A stretch of DNA of 15,290 nucleotides. Origin: Campylobacteraceae bacterium. Lineage in GTDB: Bacteria; Campylobacterota; Campylobacteria; Campylobacterales; JALSKU01. This document shows positions 14,729-15,290 of the stretch, piece after piece. The translations under genes and the position numbers were made by a program. Under the pieces are notes generated by a model. That model was not told the origin of the DNA. It did no database searches and saw only the letters and a list, made by a program, of their open reading frames with translations. Location: NCBI GenBank assembly GCA_015488975.1, contig WFMT01000207.1:1-15290 (forward strand), given 5' to 3'. Within the stretch, counting starts at the first letter, position 1; every line of letters begins with the position of its first letter.

Positions 14729-14805
14729 GCGCTCGTAGCTCAATTGGATAGAGCAACGGACTTCGGATCCGTAGGTTGAAGGTTCGACTCCTTTCGAGCG
14801 TACCA
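14729..14805 (+). tRNA. tRNA-Arg (anticodon TCG)
   Basis: Acceptor strands GCGCTCG and CGAGCGT pair with one G-T, CCA is encoded, and the anticodon stem ACGGA/TCCGT frames CTTCGGA, giving TCG (reads CGA/CGG). It lies 8 bp after tRNA-His. Confidence 0.95.
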
Positions 14806-14821
14806 TTTAACTGTTTTATAT

Positions 14822-14898
14822 GCGCTCGTAGCTCAGCTGGATAGAGCATCGCCCTTCTAAGGCGAGGGTCTCAGGTTCGAATCCTGACGGGCGTACCA
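14822..14898 (+). tRNA. tRNA-Arg (anticodon TCT)
   Basis: The anticodon stem TCGCC/GGCGA frames CTTCTAA, giving TCT (reads AGA/AGG). Acceptor GCGCTCG/CGGGCGT pairs with two G-T wobbles, and CCA is encoded. Its first 15 bases match the preceding tRNA-Arg, suggesting a related origin. Confidence 0.95.
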
Positions 14899-14908
14899 TT
14901 TTTTGTCT

Positions 14909-14939
14909 AAAACATAATAAATTAAGTTTATTATGTTTT
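14909..14939. other. perfect AT-rich hairpin between tRNA-Arg(TCT) and tRNA-Leu
   Basis: AAAACATAATAAA (14909-14921) and TTTATTATGTTTT (14927-14939) are exact reverse complements around a 5-base loop, TTAAG. It could be an RNA processing or attenuation structure inside the tRNA precursor, or a weak bidirectional terminator ending in TTTT. A second small stem, TCGAC/GTCGA around six T residues (14954-14969), follows it. Confidence 0.6.
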
Positions 14940-14986
14940 CAGTCACTAAAGCTTCGACTTTTTTGTCGAGAAACTTTTTATTCTAT

Positions 14987-15071
14987 GCGGATGTGGTGAA
15001 ATTGGCAGACACGCCAGACTTAGGATCTGGTGCCGCAAGGCGTGGAGGTTCAAGTCCTCTCATCCGCACCA
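14987..15071 (+). tRNA. tRNA-Leu (anticodon TAG)
   Basis: It is 85 nt with acceptor GCGGATG/CATCCGC fully paired, a long variable arm (TGCCGCAAGGCGT) typical of class II tRNAs, and encoded CCA. The anticodon stem CCAGA/TCTGG frames CTTAGGA, giving TAG (reads CTN). It is the last tRNA of the cluster, 88 bp after tRNA-Arg(TCT). Confidence 0.97.
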
Positions 15072-15199
15072 TTACTTCTGTATAAACTTTCAAAGACCTT
15101 TTCTCAAAAAAATATTAACTTTATATTTAAACTTGACATTTATTATATATTATGACATGCTGTTAGAGTAATTACACTAATTTAAGTAAAGGAGTCAAA

Positions 15200-15290
15200 A
15201 TGTGCAGCGAAGCTTTAGTTGGTGACAATAAACCTAAAGAGGTTGAACTTATTGCCGGAAAAGAGTATTATTATTGTCAATGTGGAAGAA
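15200..15290 (+). CDS. CDGSH-type iron-sulfur protein (3' end outside window)
   Basis: Only the first 30 residues are present. They read MCSEALVGDNKPKEVELIAG followed by KEYYYCQCGR, which matches the start of small CDGSH (mitoNEET-type) [2Fe-2S] proteins: a Val-Glu-Leu-x-Ala-Gly-Lys strand, then aromatic residues and CxCG, the first two cysteine ligands. The remaining ligands (the CDGSH stretch) lie beyond the window, so the call is provisional. The ATG at 15200 has AAAGGAG (15188-15194) five bases upstream. A consensus TTGACA at 15133-15138 may be its -35, but no good -10 stands at the right distance. It follows the tRNA cluster by 128 bp. Confidence 0.7.
   Translation, partial: MCSEALVGDNKPKEVELIAGKEYYYCQCGR

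Noticed and set aside
14655..14849. Minus-strand 64-codon frame across tRNA-His and the tRNA-Arg genes
   Set aside because: It is the antisense of tRNA genes; the GSNPRPSEP-type peptide is a well-known spurious translation of tRNA complements, with no ribosome binding site.
15133..15164. Complete promoter for the CDGSH-type gene based on TTGACA at 15133-15138
   Set aside because: No TATAAT-like hexamer lies 16-18 bp downstream; AT-rich hexamers nearby are only 7-9 bp away. TGACAT also occurs twice (15134-15139, 15153-15158), but two 6-mers are weak evidence.
1..15290. CRISPR array, toxin-antitoxin pair, prophage or defence genes
   Set aside because: No regularly spaced repeats, no paired small genes of that type and no phage or restriction-like domains were seen on either strand; every gene but the RAYT-like one fits a core function.

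Overview
The window looks like a core-genome stretch of a Campylobacterota (epsilonproteobacterial) chromosome, most likely a Sulfurimonas/Sulfurovum-type organism. The evidence is the AT-rich composition, the RecA and enolase sequences, and three gene neighbourhoods that I recall from Campylobacter jejuni and relatives: recA-eno-small FtsB-like gene-AMIN gene, topA-bioB-transporter, and glmM-lspA. Assignment to a genus is inference.

Layout. 1-1718 (+) is the end of a nucleotide-sugar pathway: gmd (cut by the window edge) and the GDP-L-fucose synthase gene, together making GDP-L-fucose for surface polysaccharide. 1719-1877 is an intergenic region with the recA promoter and a possible gene remnant. 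1878-5156 (+) is a tight recA-eno-ftsB-like-AMIN run. It converges, with a 22-bp overlap, on a minus-strand operon at 5135-9728: topA, a YfcE-type phosphodiesterase, bioB and a CPA2-type antiporter. The topA promoter lies in the end of the next minus-strand unit (9783-13456): yeiH-type exporter, glmM, lspA and a RAYT-like transposase with a degenerate HUH motif. A LysR-type regulator (13616-14497, +) is divergent from the yeiH-type gene, an arrangement like E. coli yeiE/yeiH. After it come five tRNA genes (Pro, His, Arg, Arg, Leu) behind a perfect-consensus sigma-70 promoter. The window ends in the first 30 codons of a CDGSH-type iron-sulfur protein gene.

Functional sense. The genes serve housekeeping tasks (recombination, glycolysis, DNA topology, biotin, peptidoglycan precursor supply, lipoprotein maturation, tRNAs) plus cell division or envelope proteins and two transporters. 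I do not see a defence island, CRISPR array, prophage or obvious novel multi-gene system. The points most worth a second look are a perfect 31-nt palindrome that buries the glmM ribosome binding site, the RAYT-like protein in which the second HUH histidine is a tyrosine, two in-frame starts with good Shine-Dalgarno sequences on the AMIN gene, and a U-U mismatch in the tRNA-His acceptor stem.
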